A DNA stretch of 27,567 nt from a virus. Numbering within the stretch: position 1 is the first letter of the stretch; the number at the start of each line of letters is the position of its first letter. Under the pieces are notes generated by a model. It saw only the letters and a list, made by a program, of their open reading frames with translations, was not told where the DNA came from and searched no databases. A program made the translations under genes and the position numbers. Shown here in pieces: positions 6,894-15,525 of this stretch. The DNA lies in IMG/VR virus record IMGVR_UViG_3300046491_000017, positions 1 through 27,567 of that record. The stretch is one strand, 5' to 3'.

Positions 6894-7732
6894 TACACGC
6901 TTTCCACGTCGATCTTCGTGCCGTAGGTGATGGCAGCCTGCACTGCTACCTCCGAATCGCCCATGCGCTTGCCGTACACGGTATGCGCCCGCTCGAGCTC
7001 CAAATCTGGGTCGCCAGGGAATACGCTCAGAAAGATCGGATACGCGCGGCTGGCGCGCAGGATGTTCGCCATCTGCGTGCGGTCGCTCGCGGGCATGTAC
7101 TCGAACTCGATAGGGACCTTCTTATGGATCGTGGATGCGTCGGTCATTAGGTCGCCGGCGTCAGTGCGGTAGTGGGTAGCTCCATCGACATAGGTCTCGG
7201 ACAAAGACTTTGTGTTGTAGGTCGGCGACCAGTACGGGCCGCACACCAGCCGCGCCGCTTCGATGTAGCCTTGCACGTTATTCGCATCGGCGATCGTCAC
7301 GACCATGCGCTTGACGCCGGCAGTTGGCGCGAACCAGATGCGCGCCATCGCGCCGCCACCGTATGCGTAGGCGCTTGCCGACTGCGCCGCCGTCCAGCCG
7401 CGCAAGGTGATCGCTGGCGCGGGGCATGCCAGGGCGCCAGGTTGAAGCGTGTTGGTGTCGAGCAGCAGCGTTCCGGCCGATACCGCATCGTAAAGCTGGA
7501 CGCGAATCGTTGCGGTGGGCGAGAGATTGCAGAACGGGAGCGCGACACACGAGATGGTTTCAGCGACGGCCCATGTTCCAGTAATGCTCTCACTAATTTT
7601 CCCGGTTGCGCGCCATACGCTCGACTTCTTGTCGCTCTGGAGGCTGGTCACTGCCAGCAGGCCGGACGTGCTGGAAGCGGACAGCGTCGCCCGGTCGGCC
7701 GCGTTGTCCGAGATGATGCGAAGATTTGCCAT
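6893..7732 (-). CDS. Putative distal tail structural protein
   Basis: A 279-residue beta-rich protein with no enzymatic motif. The N-terminus (MANLRIISDNAADRATL) and the central GYIEAARLVCGPYW segment resemble conserved phage proteins found between the tail hub and the fibre in siphophages of Burkholderiales. The C-terminal part (HKKVPIEFEYMPASDRTQM) may be a beta domain contacting the fibre. An AAGGG site precedes the ATG. Its stop overlaps the fibre start (TAATG), supporting a joint structural role. The specific role is not known to me. Confidence 0.6.
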   Translation of the reverse strand: MANLRIISDNAADRATLSASSTSGLLAVTSLQSDKKSSVWRATGKISESITGTWAVAETISCVALPFCNLSPTATIRVQLYDAVSAGTLLLDTNTLQPGALACPAPAITLRGWTAAQSASAYAYGGGAMARIWFAPTAGVKRMVVTIADANNVQGYIEAARLVCGPYWSPTYNTKSLSETYVDGATHYRTDAGDLMTDASTIHKKVPIEFEYMPASDRTQMANILRASRAYPIFLSVFPGDPDLELERAHTVYGKRMGDSEVAVQAAITYGTKIDVESV

Positions 7733-7749
7733 GAATGCCCTTCGTGGTG

Positions 7750-9207
7750 CTACACCGTGATTTCGGCGATGGTGTGATAGGTGCCAAAGTTGACGGTCAG
7801 GCTAGTGACGAGACCCGGTTTTCCGGCCGTAAGCTGGAATCGATCGGCGAACAGGTTCCGCGCCTCGCCGAGCTGCACCAAGAGGCCGGCGGGCGTCAGC
7901 TCAACGCGATAGGTCGTATGCGGCACCTTCTTCAGGTTCTGGCGCCGCAACCCCTCGGTTTGTGCATCGGCCAGCGTGAGCAGGCACGTTGGCTCCATCG
8001 CCGGGTCCGCGTACAGGCTGTAAGCGGCCTGCGTCGCGGCATCCACTGGCGTCGTGTAGGTTTGCCACTGGAGCGCGAACATTTGTTTGTGCTCTGGCGG
8101 GATCGAGGTTTGGAGGTTCACTTCCGGCGTGTAGTTCTGGCAGAAGCCGATCTGCACTGCTGCTGCGACCGACGAACGAGCGACCGGAGTCAGAGTGCGC
8201 TGTACCTGCATCGAGCGCGGGATGTCGAGCGATGCGCTGGTGGGAATCGCGTACTGGATTAGTCGCAGTTTGCCGAGCATCGACGGTACGACTTGCGCGC
8301 CCTTGCTCGATGCGAGTTGCGCCATCGCGGCCAGAACGTTGGTGCGGTCAAGGATCGCCAGTCCGACCGACTGCGGATTGGCAGCATCGAACGCAGCTAG
8401 GTTTGCCGTATCCATGTCGGCCGTCGTCATGCGTGTGGACGCCTTGCCGTAGGAGGTGGCAAGCAGTTGCACCAAGCTGGCGATCGTGTTGCGGTAGATG
8501 CCGCCGGTCTTGTCGCCCTGGACGCTGCAGGTCAGTGCGCCAGGCCCCACGGCCGCATTGAACCCGAAACGCCCGTTCGCAGCATCGTCGGTCACGTCAG
8601 GGCTGCGCCTCTTACCATCTGTGCGCGGCTCGATCAGCCCTTCCGCCGGCCCGACGTGGTAGTGCCACTTGCCCGTAGCTGGCTCATACTTCGGCGTCAT
8701 GTTCGGCACTTCGCCCAGCGCGACCGGGCACAGCACATCGTTTGACAGCTTTACCTCGCTGACCGGTGTATTCAGTCGCTGCAGTGCGTCGCGGAATTTC
8801 AGCGTGATCAGGTTGCGAGAGCCGCCCGGGGCGATATCCGCCACCTTGCCGACGAACTGCACGCGGAAGTCCGTCTCCGGCCAGCGCACATCCCCCACCA
8901 GGGCGAACGCATCTTGGTTGGCAAAGACATCATTGAACCAGCTATCGAACTCGCCGTTCACGTTATGCACATCTACATCGCCGGCCGACAGCTTCGCCTC
9001 GCTGTCCATCGAGATCGACTGGCTAATCTCCAGATCTTTCGCGATGGCTGCGACGTACGGCGTGCTGCTTGAGCCGATATACGGCTTGTTCGACAGGTAG
9101 CGGGTCGTCTGGGCCCCGCCGCTGACGCACCCGATCCGGTACAGCGTCACGCGCTGCGCGGTCGAATCATCGAGCCACGCAGTGTATTGCGCATCAGAGA
9201 TTGTCAT
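7750..9207 (-). CDS. Putative tail hub / minor tail protein
   Basis: A 485-residue protein directly downstream of the tape measure gene, overlapping it by ATGA. The N-terminal third (TAWLDDSTAQRVTLYRIG, then VRWPETDFRVQFVGKV) is beta-rich like distal-tail or hub proteins, and the middle contains TLKFRDALQRL and NVLAAMAQLA. No peptidase or lysozyme motif is visible. By position it takes the place of lambda gpM/gpL-type tail-tip proteins. Assignment rests on order and composition, so the exact role is uncertain. Confidence 0.62.
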   Translation of the reverse strand: MTISDAQYTAWLDDSTAQRVTLYRIGCVSGGAQTTRYLSNKPYIGSSSTPYVAAIAKDLEISQSISMDSEAKLSAGDVDVHNVNGEFDSWFNDVFANQDAFALVGDVRWPETDFRVQFVGKVADIAPGGSRNLITLKFRDALQRLNTPVSEVKLSNDVLCPVALGEVPNMTPKYEPATGKWHYHVGPAEGLIEPRTDGKRRSPDVTDDAANGRFGFNAAVGPGALTCSVQGDKTGGIYRNTIASLVQLLATSYGKASTRMTTADMDTANLAAFDAANPQSVGLAILDRTNVLAAMAQLASSKGAQVVPSMLGKLRLIQYAIPTSASLDIPRSMQVQRTLTPVARSSVAAAVQIGFCQNYTPEVNLQTSIPPEHKQMFALQWQTYTTPVDAATQAAYSLYADPAMEPTCLLTLADAQTEGLRRQNLKKVPHTTYRVELTPAGLLVQLGEARNLFADRFQLTAGKPGLVTSLTVNFGTYHTIAEITV

Positions 9208-12200
9208 TCGAGGGCTACTTTCTGGATTCCGGAAACCGCGCGGCCGATGGCGCCGCCGATCCCGCTGACAATGGTGTTTGCCGCGTCCTGTTGCGACTGC
9301 GCGTTGCCGGTAATGCCGTCACCCGTCTGCTTCTGCTGGTCGGCACGCAGGCCTGCCAGTTCAGTTTTCAGGTCAACGATGGTCGCGGTCATTTCCTTCA
9401 CTTGCGCCACCAGTACCGGCATACTGTCAGCGCCGCCATAGCTTGCCGGGTCGATCGGGCTGGTATTCTGCGCGATCGCGAGCAGGGTTGCGTTCGCGGT
9501 GTCGAGTGCGGCGTTTTGCGAGTTCAGCACGTCTAGCTGTGCCTGATTCACGTCCACCTGCCCGGCAGCCCACGCCGCCATTGCCTCGGCGTCCTTCTGA
9601 CCCATCGCGAAATCGGCTTGGTACTGCGAATCGCCGCTGTTGATCTTCTGGGAGAAGGTCAGGAGCGCATTGAGAGCCGATGCATAGCCGCTTTGCGCTG
9701 CCGCATCGCCGCCCAATGCCGCTGCCTTGGTCTGCTCGTACTGGCGCCGCAGTTCGGCATACTGCTCTTCCGGCGCAAGCGGTGACAGCGAACCGACCAA
9801 CAGACTGTCATGCAACGACCTGGTCGAGTCGCGGAACGAGGCCATCTTGCCGATCAGATCCGACAGGCTGCTCTTTGCGGCATCCTGCGCGTCCTTCGCC
9901 TTCTGGGCCGCCTGCACCTGGTCGAACAGCGCGCGGTTTGATGCATCAAGCGCATTGCGCTGCTTAGCCAGCAACTGGGCCGGCGACATGGTTAGCTGGT
10001 CAAGCTGATCCTGCAGGTCCTTGCGCTGGCTGGCAGCAGCATCCGTGACATCAAAGAACGCCTGCTGCAAATCCATCAGCGTGGCATAGGTTTTTGCCCC
10101 GGCCGCAGTGGATGCATCGAGCCCAAGAACAAAATTCTTGAACATCGCTTGGGCATTCGCGCCTTCGGTTGACAGTCCATACTGCGCCAGCACCGGGCTC
10201 AGCTTCGCTTTTGTTGCGTCGCGCTGCTCAGCCTCCGAATAGAAGTTCTGCATGAACGACTTGGCCGAGGAAGCGAACTTATCCAGCCCGCCAGCAGCTT
10301 CGACCAGGCGCTCCTTCGCCTCCAGCGACATCTCGGTACGCTGCATAAGCAGTTGGTTGATGCCCGGGACAAACATCGTAGACAGGGTTTTCGTGGACTT
10401 GCCCATGGAGGCAAACACACTATCCACCCCCTGAACATCGGAGGCGACTCGCACCAGCGTCTCGCCCAGCCCCTCGCCCATCTTCTGGAATTGCTGGATG
10501 GATGGAAAGATCTGTGTCGTCACCTTGTCGAAGGCGACGCTGATGCCCGCATTCAGGGCATCGGTCAGATCCTGCCCGGTAAGACCGCGGAGGCTAACCC
10601 CGAAGTCAACGCTGATGTTGTTGATCGCACTGGTCAGCGACATGCTGTCTTTGCCCAGCTTGGCGCCAGCATCGACAAGCAGGTTGCCCATGTTGTCGAA
10701 GATCAGCGCGAAAGGCTTCATTGCTTCAGCCGATAGCGCCTTGTAGTTCGTGTCGGTACGCGTCCAGCCGCTGCGGAACATGCCGCCGTCGCTGGTGGTG
10801 TACACGTCCTCGTACTGGCGGCCAACCCCTCCGCCACTACGCAACTGGCCAAAGGTGCCAGAGAACTGCACGCCACTGTCCGTGATGTCCTTGGTATGGG
10901 ACGCGCCGATGAACGAGTTATCTGATGACGCCACGGTGCCAAACGCGCTGCCACCAGTGATGCCAGCCGTCTGCGAGATGCCCTTCGCTGCCCCGCCCAG
11001 GGCCGACGCGATGTTTTGCAGCGCGGTCAGCATGGAGTTCTGATAGCCGAGCTCCAGGTCCGAGTTCTTCTGCATGATCTCGAGCGAGTGAGCCATCGAT
11101 GCCGATTTAGCAGTGGGATCGCCAAGCACCGTTCCCGTTCCTTGTACTTTTTGGCGTTCTTCGGCGGAGTTCGGGTTGACCGCAGTCGCTCCGCCACCAA
11201 TGCCACCGACCATTGCCACGCCCAATGCGGCGACGGCCGCCAAGGTCACAGCGCCGGCAGCCAAGTTAAGCGGGAACGGCAAGGAGGCGATCGCCTTGAC
11301 CACAGCAGTCACGCCCCAAGCGCTTGCCTGGGTGCCCGCATTGGCGACGCTTGCCGCAGTCGCCCCGGTCTCCACGGCAGTTTGTGTGGCTTTCGATGCG
11401 ACGAACAGCCCGGTATATCCGGAAATCAAGCCACTTTTGACAACCATGTTGTCAACTGCCATTGCCATCTCATAGGCACGGAACGTTTTTTCCGCTCCTT
11501 CCATGACCTTGTAACCGGTAGTGCTCTCCTTGAAGAACCCTTTTGCGGCACCGGCCATATCGCCATAAGATTTGATCTGCGCTTGGGCGGATGCCTGGGC
11601 CGCCATCATGTTGGCTTGCGCGATTTTCGCCGGATCGCCGTGAGCATCCTTGGTTGTCGCAGCCAACTGCGCCGCAATCGCAGCCTGGGCCTTGCCATAC
11701 CCACTCAGCGCAGTGGTCAGGCCGCCGATCGCAGAGCCGACCCTTCCAAACGAGTCGGTCATGCCCTGCGCTGCGGACCGAGTTGCCTCATCCAGCGCTG
11801 ACATAATGTCCAACAGCGCAGTCGCTTGGGTAAGGTCAACATTTGCAGTTACCCCCTTCAAGCGATTGGCATACCAAGTGTCGTACTCCTTTTGTAGAAT
11901 CTTCTGAGCTTCCGTTCCTTCACCGGCGATCCGAATTCGCTCACGCCAAACGTCGGCGTCAATATTCAGGAGCGCTTTCTCGCGAGCGCGAGGATCTGGA
12001 ATCGACTCGGCTGCGAACTTTTTATTCTCGTCAGCCAGTTGGGCGGCGTACTGCAGCGCCTTGCCCTGCCCCATCGTGGCCTGCTCAACCAGGATACGAG
12101 CATCCCGCTCAGCATTTAGCTGGGCAATGATCTGCTCCGAGATCGGCATATTCTTCTCGCGCAGGTCATCGATCTTCTTCTGCATGTCGGCTTCGGCCTT

Positions 12201-14171
12201 CACTGCAACCAGCGCGATCTCGCGCGCATCGGCGGACTTGCCATACATCGAGTACTCAACGCCAAGCGCGGCGGCGGCATCGTTTCTGGCTTGCGTGCTG
12301 GCGACGATGAATTTGGTGATGTCGCGCTGCGCCTCCTGCGCCTTCAACAGCTTCTCGGTCGCGGCCTGCTCGTCTAGCGCAGTGCGGACCGCAGCCAAAT
12401 GCGCCGCCGTGAGTTTCAGTTTGCCGGACGCAAGCTCCTGATCGACCTTGATACGGGCCTTCTCGCTTTCCGTGGCCTGCTGCCCGACTTCAAGTTCAAG
12501 CCGGTTTTCATCAGTCTTGCTGCGGATCGCAGCGATGAGTGTTGCGTAGGCCTGAGCCTCTTTCTTGATTTCAGTATCTGCGTTTGCGTCGAACGCGAGG
12601 TCTTTCTTTGCGCCTTTCGCCGCCGCCGCCAAGCCACTCACGCCCTTTGCCGCCGCATCTGTGGCCAGTTCGTAGCCCACTAGTTCAACGATGTTTTGAT
12701 CGATCGTGGCCAGGGCTGCCTTATGCGCTGCCGTCACGCCCGCAGTCCGCTGCTCGAAGGTTTGCTGCGAGCCCGCTGCTTTGCGCAGGCCGTCGGCATA
12801 AGCCTCGACCTGCTTTGCAGTATCGCCAGCACCAACGAATGAAAGTCCTTTTGCAACGCTACCCAGATAATCCGCAAACGATGCCTTCATTGCGCCTACC
12901 GTCTTATCCCAGGCGAACTTAATCCCCTCCCAGGCCATTTCGGCGCCGTATTTGACGTTTTCCCAGCCGGTCAATAGGGCGCCGACGAATGCCAGTCCGG
13001 CTATGCGGACTTCGACAAAGGAATCGCGCAAGTAAGTCCCGATTTCCCAGCCGGCGAAAGCAGCGAATAAGGTTCTTGCTGCAACCTTAAGTACCCCCAA
13101 CGAGCCGGCTGCCATCTCAGCGGAAACCGAAACGCCGCCCAAGCTGGTGCCAAAGAGGGTGGCGACGGTCGCGCCGCTAGCCATTTCCATGCGGGCAAGT
13201 GCGAGCTGGACCTGGAGTGTGCCAATTGCAGTCGCAACCGCAGCAAAGACAGTTGGCGCCAGAACAAAGGAGGCGTAATAGGCGGCCCATACCTTTGCAG
13301 CGGGAGCTACCGCGCCGGTCAGCTTGGTAATGCCATCGATTACCCCGCGCGTCCAGCGTTCGATACTGCCATCCTCTGACAGCCTCTTGACTGCGGCATT
13401 CAACCCATTAGCCGAGCCGGCCGCCTTTAGAAATGCCTCGCTCGCGTCCGTTAGCGCCGGGAGCATCCCCATGGCCAGATCCTTCTTCCACTGCTCACTG
13501 GCCTTTTTAATCTTTGTGAGGTTGTCACTGAAATCATCAGCCATTGCGGCTTGCGCTGCCTTGGCCTTGACCTGTTGTTCGGTCAGCTTGGCAGTGACGG
13601 CGTCCGATTCATCTGCGAGGTCTTTTAGGAATGGGAGCATCTTCGCCCCCTCCCGCCCAAAGAACGTCATTGCAACTGCGGATTTCCCTGCCCCGTCCCG
13701 AAAATGATCGAGCGCCTTGGCGATCGTGAGCATCTGCTGGTCGGGCGACATCGACTTGAGCTTATCGAAGTCAAGCCCGATCGATTGCACTGCCTGCCCT
13801 ATGCCCTTGCTATCTTCATTGGCGACCGCCATCCCTTTGGCGAACTTGTTCATTGCGCCGGCAATGTCGGTAATTGTTGTGTCGGTGGTGGCTGCAACAG
13901 AGCGGAACGCCATGAGCGATGCGACTGACGCCCCGGTCTGGATCGACATGTCGTGCAGGCCGGCGGCGGCGTCGATCGAGCCTTTAATCATGTTTGCGAA
14001 GGCGTTCGCAGACATTGCGACGCCCAGGGCGCCGAGCGCCTTCTTCGCCAGGTCAACGGCGCCGCTGATGCTCCCCATCGTGTCGCCAACCACGCGACGA
14101 GCGTCGTCCATATCCTTGCGAAGGCGCGCGATGTCGGCGTAAAGTTGAATTTCAAGGCTGCCAGCGATCAT
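9204..14171 (-). CDS. Tail tape measure protein
   Basis: A 1655-residue protein, the longest in the window. N-terminal helical region (SLEIQLYADIARLRKDMDDA, then ALGALGVAMSANAFANMIKGSID) is typical of lambda-like tape measures, followed by long Ala/Lys/Gln-rich coiled-coil stretches and hydrophobic segments in the middle (about 320-420, and around 1020-1080). It sets tail length and is threaded through the tail tube; at 0.15 nm per residue the tail would be roughly 250 nm, clearly longer than lambda's. Start chosen at 14171 (MIAGSLEIQ), since the upstream 22 codons run into the terminator hairpin. The ribosome-binding site is weak (GGGC). Confidence 0.92.
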   Translation of the reverse strand: MIAGSLEIQLYADIARLRKDMDDARRVVGDTMGSISGAVDLAKKALGALGVAMSANAFANMIKGSIDAAAGLHDMSIQTGASVASLMAFRSVAATTDTTITDIAGAMNKFAKGMAVANEDSKGIGQAVQSIGLDFDKLKSMSPDQQMLTIAKALDHFRDGAGKSAVAMTFFGREGAKMLPFLKDLADESDAVTAKLTEQQVKAKAAQAAMADDFSDNLTKIKKASEQWKKDLAMGMLPALTDASEAFLKAAGSANGLNAAVKRLSEDGSIERWTRGVIDGITKLTGAVAPAAKVWAAYYASFVLAPTVFAAVATAIGTLQVQLALARMEMASGATVATLFGTSLGGVSVSAEMAAGSLGVLKVAARTLFAAFAGWEIGTYLRDSFVEVRIAGLAFVGALLTGWENVKYGAEMAWEGIKFAWDKTVGAMKASFADYLGSVAKGLSFVGAGDTAKQVEAYADGLRKAAGSQQTFEQRTAGVTAAHKAALATIDQNIVELVGYELATDAAAKGVSGLAAAAKGAKKDLAFDANADTEIKKEAQAYATLIAAIRSKTDENRLELEVGQQATESEKARIKVDQELASGKLKLTAAHLAAVRTALDEQAATEKLLKAQEAQRDITKFIVASTQARNDAAAALGVEYSMYGKSADAREIALVAVKAEADMQKKIDDLREKNMPISEQIIAQLNAERDARILVEQATMGQGKALQYAAQLADENKKFAAESIPDPRAREKALLNIDADVWRERIRIAGEGTEAQKILQKEYDTWYANRLKGVTANVDLTQATALLDIMSALDEATRSAAQGMTDSFGRVGSAIGGLTTALSGYGKAQAAIAAQLAATTKDAHGDPAKIAQANMMAAQASAQAQIKSYGDMAGAAKGFFKESTTGYKVMEGAEKTFRAYEMAMAVDNMVVKSGLISGYTGLFVASKATQTAVETGATAASVANAGTQASAWGVTAVVKAIASLPFPLNLAAGAVTLAAVAALGVAMVGGIGGGATAVNPNSAEERQKVQGTGTVLGDPTAKSASMAHSLEIMQKNSDLELGYQNSMLTALQNIASALGGAAKGISQTAGITGGSAFGTVASSDNSFIGASHTKDITDSGVQFSGTFGQLRSGGGVGRQYEDVYTTSDGGMFRSGWTRTDTNYKALSAEAMKPFALIFDNMGNLLVDAGAKLGKDSMSLTSAINNISVDFGVSLRGLTGQDLTDALNAGISVAFDKVTTQIFPSIQQFQKMGEGLGETLVRVASDVQGVDSVFASMGKSTKTLSTMFVPGINQLLMQRTEMSLEAKERLVEAAGGLDKFASSAKSFMQNFYSEAEQRDATKAKLSPVLAQYGLSTEGANAQAMFKNFVLGLDASTAAGAKTYATLMDLQQAFFDVTDAAASQRKDLQDQLDQLTMSPAQLLAKQRNALDASNRALFDQVQAAQKAKDAQDAAKSSLSDLIGKMASFRDSTRSLHDSLLVGSLSPLAPEEQYAELRRQYEQTKAAALGGDAAAQSGYASALNALLTFSQKINSGDSQYQADFAMGQKDAEAMAAWAAGQVDVNQAQLDVLNSQNAALDTANATLLAIAQNTSPIDPASYGGADSMPVLVAQVKEMTATIVDLKTELAGLRADQQKQTGDGITGNAQSQQDAANTIVSGIGGAIGRAVSGIQKVALE

Positions 14172-14181
14172 TCGTACGCCC

Positions 14182-14207
14182 AATAAAAAAGCCGCCCGAA
14201 GGCGGCT
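14182..14207 (-). terminator. Intrinsic terminator between moron and tape measure gene
   Basis: On the minus strand a 7-bp stem AGCCGCC/GGCGGCT with a UUCG tetraloop is followed by a T run. It ends the small zinc-ribbon gene and sits about ten bases before the tape measure start. Confidence 0.88.
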
Positions 14208-14264
14208 GATGCAGATGGATTCGCCAGCGACTAACACTGACGTATGGCGGTGCTCGGTCCGAAG

Positions 14265-14588
14265 CTACCGTTTCGTTTTTCGCCCCAGAAGGTTTCGCTC
14301 GAGCTCCGCGACGATGTACCACATGGCTCCGACTCCTATTACCCACTTTGCCGGCCCCAAGGCAGAAACGAAGGCATCTCGACCAGTATTGGCTGCCAGC
14401 CCTAGCCACGCGAGTCCGCCAAAAAATAGCGCGCCGCCTAGCGCTCGACTGCGCGCCAGCACGGAACGCTTTACCAAAAGCTCGCGCTCCATTGGCTTCA
14501 CTGACGGTGATGGCACTCCGCAGCCGGGGCACGTGGCGGCCTCGGTCGAGATCGCTCGCCCACACTCAATGCAATTTGTCAGTGCCAT
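14265..14588 (-). CDS. Zinc-ribbon, two-helix membrane protein; moron-like
   Basis: A 107-residue protein with an N-terminal zinc ribbon, Cys6/Cys9 and Cys20/Cys23 (CIECG ... CPGCG), a basic linker, and two predicted membrane helices (about 50-66 and 81-95), ending in a basic tail. Zinc ribbon plus membrane helices is common in small bacterial membrane proteins of unknown role; no enzymatic motif exists. It interrupts the otherwise contiguous tail genes, has a good AGGGAGG site, an AT-rich upstream region with a candidate extended -10, and a strong terminator downstream: the structure of a moron that may be expressed from the lysogen. A role in superinfection exclusion or host envelope modification is only speculation. 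Confidence 0.8.
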   Translation of the reverse strand: MALTNCIECGRAISTEAATCPGCGVPSPSVKPMERELLVKRSVLARSRALGGALFFGGLAWLGLAANTGRDAFVSALGPAKWVIGVGAMWYIVAELERNLLGRKTKR

Positions 14589-14618
14589 ATCGCCTCCCTG
14601 TTATGTTAATAAGGAGAT

Positions 14619-14627
14619 ATTACACCA
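14619..14627 (-). promoter_or_regulatory. Candidate extended -10 promoter for moron
   Basis: On the minus strand the sequence TGGTGTAAT matches the extended -10 consensus TGnTATAAT with one mismatch, within a 65-base AT-rich gap (14589-14653) before the zinc-ribbon gene. No good -35 is visible. A start about 14612 would leave a leader of roughly 20 bases. Confidence 0.4.
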
Positions 14628-14653
14628 GTGAAACATAAATTGAATAACCAAGA

Positions 14654-14923
14654 TCAAGTCTGTGTCTTGTTCGACAATTCCATAGCGATCCGATCAAAGA
14701 TATGCAACACGTCCAGCTCCCATTCCGTGAATCGGACGCGATACAAGCTTTCGTACGCCTGTATTCCTTGCAGGGTGATCGGCCCGAGCCCACCCATTGA
14801 CGGCTGACGGTCGAGGCGCTGGAAAGCCTCCCATAACGGGCGGCCCAACTTGGGCCATGCGATATTGAGCCGCGGATCGACCTCACCCGTGTTTTTTGCC
14901 AGTCGCTGCAAATGGGTGCGCAA
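14654..14923 (-). CDS. gpT-like tail assembly chaperone extension, -1 frame
   Basis: The frame reads a domain typical of gpT-type proteins from HK97/phiE125-like phages (GLGPITLQGIQAYESLYRVR and FTEWELDVLHIFDR). The frame stays open upstream to 15016, past the start given here (a TTG), and that upstream part (SLAECCRAEFELSA...) looks like conserved coding sequence. There is no ATG or GTG in it, and an upstream in-frame TAA lies at 15019-15017. It is therefore most likely made by -1 frameshifting from the gpG-like gene, as in lambda G/GT, giving a fusion protein needed for tail assembly but absent from virions. Independent translation from the TTG, with AAGGTGA about ten bases upstream, is the alternative. 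Confidence 0.7.
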   Translation of the reverse strand: MRTHLQRLAKNTGEVDPRLNIAWPKLGRPLWEAFQRLDRQPSMGGLGPITLQGIQAYESLYRVRFTEWELDVLHIFDRIAMELSNKTQT

Positions 14924-14979
14924 GCTCGCGCCGTCACCTTGCCGCGCCGATAGCTCGAACTCGGCGCGGCAGCACTCCG

Positions 14980-15426
14980 CTAGGCTTTGGCGGAGTCTTT
15001 GATAAAAAGCTCGGTCTTATTCACGCCGGCTCGCACCTGGGCGCGCACCCACTGCTTCTTCGGATCAGACAGCAGCGCGCGGACGTTGGCTGGCGTGCAC
15101 TCGACAGGCTGGCCGCCGCGGGTGACGTTCCAACCCAGGCACGACGCAACCAGATAATCGAGCTCGTCCTCCAGATCCTCCAGCGGATCGGACGATGGCA
15201 TTTTTCCGGTGGCGGCGAATTCGGCGCGCAGTCGGCGGGTGCGGTCGAGATCGATGCGCTTGCGCGACTCGTGCTCAGGGCTCGCCAGTTCGATATAGGT
15301 GCTCGTGCGCGCCTGAGTTTTTGGATCGAGCAAGGTCAGGCGACCAGTCGGCATGTCGTCGTAGGCGTCGATATCAAGGGCGACGACGAGTTTGTTCAGC
15401 AGTTCGCTTGGTTGTGCGTTGTTCAT
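14980..15426 (-). CDS. gpG-like tail assembly chaperone
   Basis: A 148-residue protein between the major tail protein and the tape measure, the invariable position of lambda gpG-type tail assembly chaperones. The N-terminal part includes RLTLLDPKTQARTSTYIELASPE, the middle is acidic (DPLEDLEDELDYLVASC), and the C-terminus reads ELFIKDSAKA. A good GAAGGAAAC site precedes the ATG. Near the 3' end, at 15009-15004, a CTTTTT run lies where a -1 shift would join it to the gpT-like frame. The protein keeps the tape measure soluble before tube polymerisation. Confidence 0.75.
   Translation of the reverse strand: MNNAQPSELLNKLVVALDIDAYDDMPTGRLTLLDPKTQARTSTYIELASPEHESRKRIDLDRTRRLRAEFAATGKMPSSDPLEDLEDELDYLVASCLGWNVTRGGQPVECTPANVRALLSDPKKQWVRAQVRAGVNKTELFIKDSAKA
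15004..15009 (-). promoter_or_regulatory. Candidate -1 frameshift site
   Basis: CTT TTT ATC in the gpG-like frame. Slippage of the Phe codon back one base (UUU to UUU) fuses the chaperone to the gpT-like frame. It is not a canonical X-XXY-YYZ heptamer, and it is the only homopolymer run inside the short overlap window between the TAA at 15019-15017 and the TAG at 14980. Confidence 0.45.
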
Positions 15427-15465
15427 TTTGTTTCCTTCGCGGGATGGTGGGGAAAAATTGCCCGT

Positions 15466-15506
15466 GCCAGCCGCCGCTCCCCGCGACAGGAGAGACAGCA
15501 GCCGGC
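15466..15506 (-). other. Long stem-loop in gap after major tail gene
   Basis: The 99-base gap 15427-15525 holds a hairpin on the minus strand: an outer stem of about 11 bp including several G-U pairs, one bulged base, a 6-bp inner stem CTCTCC/GGGGAG and a TGTCGC loop. Five T follow eight bases after it, too far for a standard terminator. It may stabilise the 3' end of the major tail mRNA or lower expression of the chaperone. Confidence 0.5.
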
Positions 15507-15525
15507 CGGTGCTGGTGTTGACCGC

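Noticed and set aside
14619-14653. Possible operator from the TTAT/ATAA arms near 14601-14612
   Set aside because: Arms are only four bases and imperfect; not enough to call an operator.
15003-15009. C-UUU-UUA canonical slippery heptamer
   Set aside because: The bases are present but in the wrong phase relative to the gpG-like frame, so the standard two-tRNA slip does not apply.
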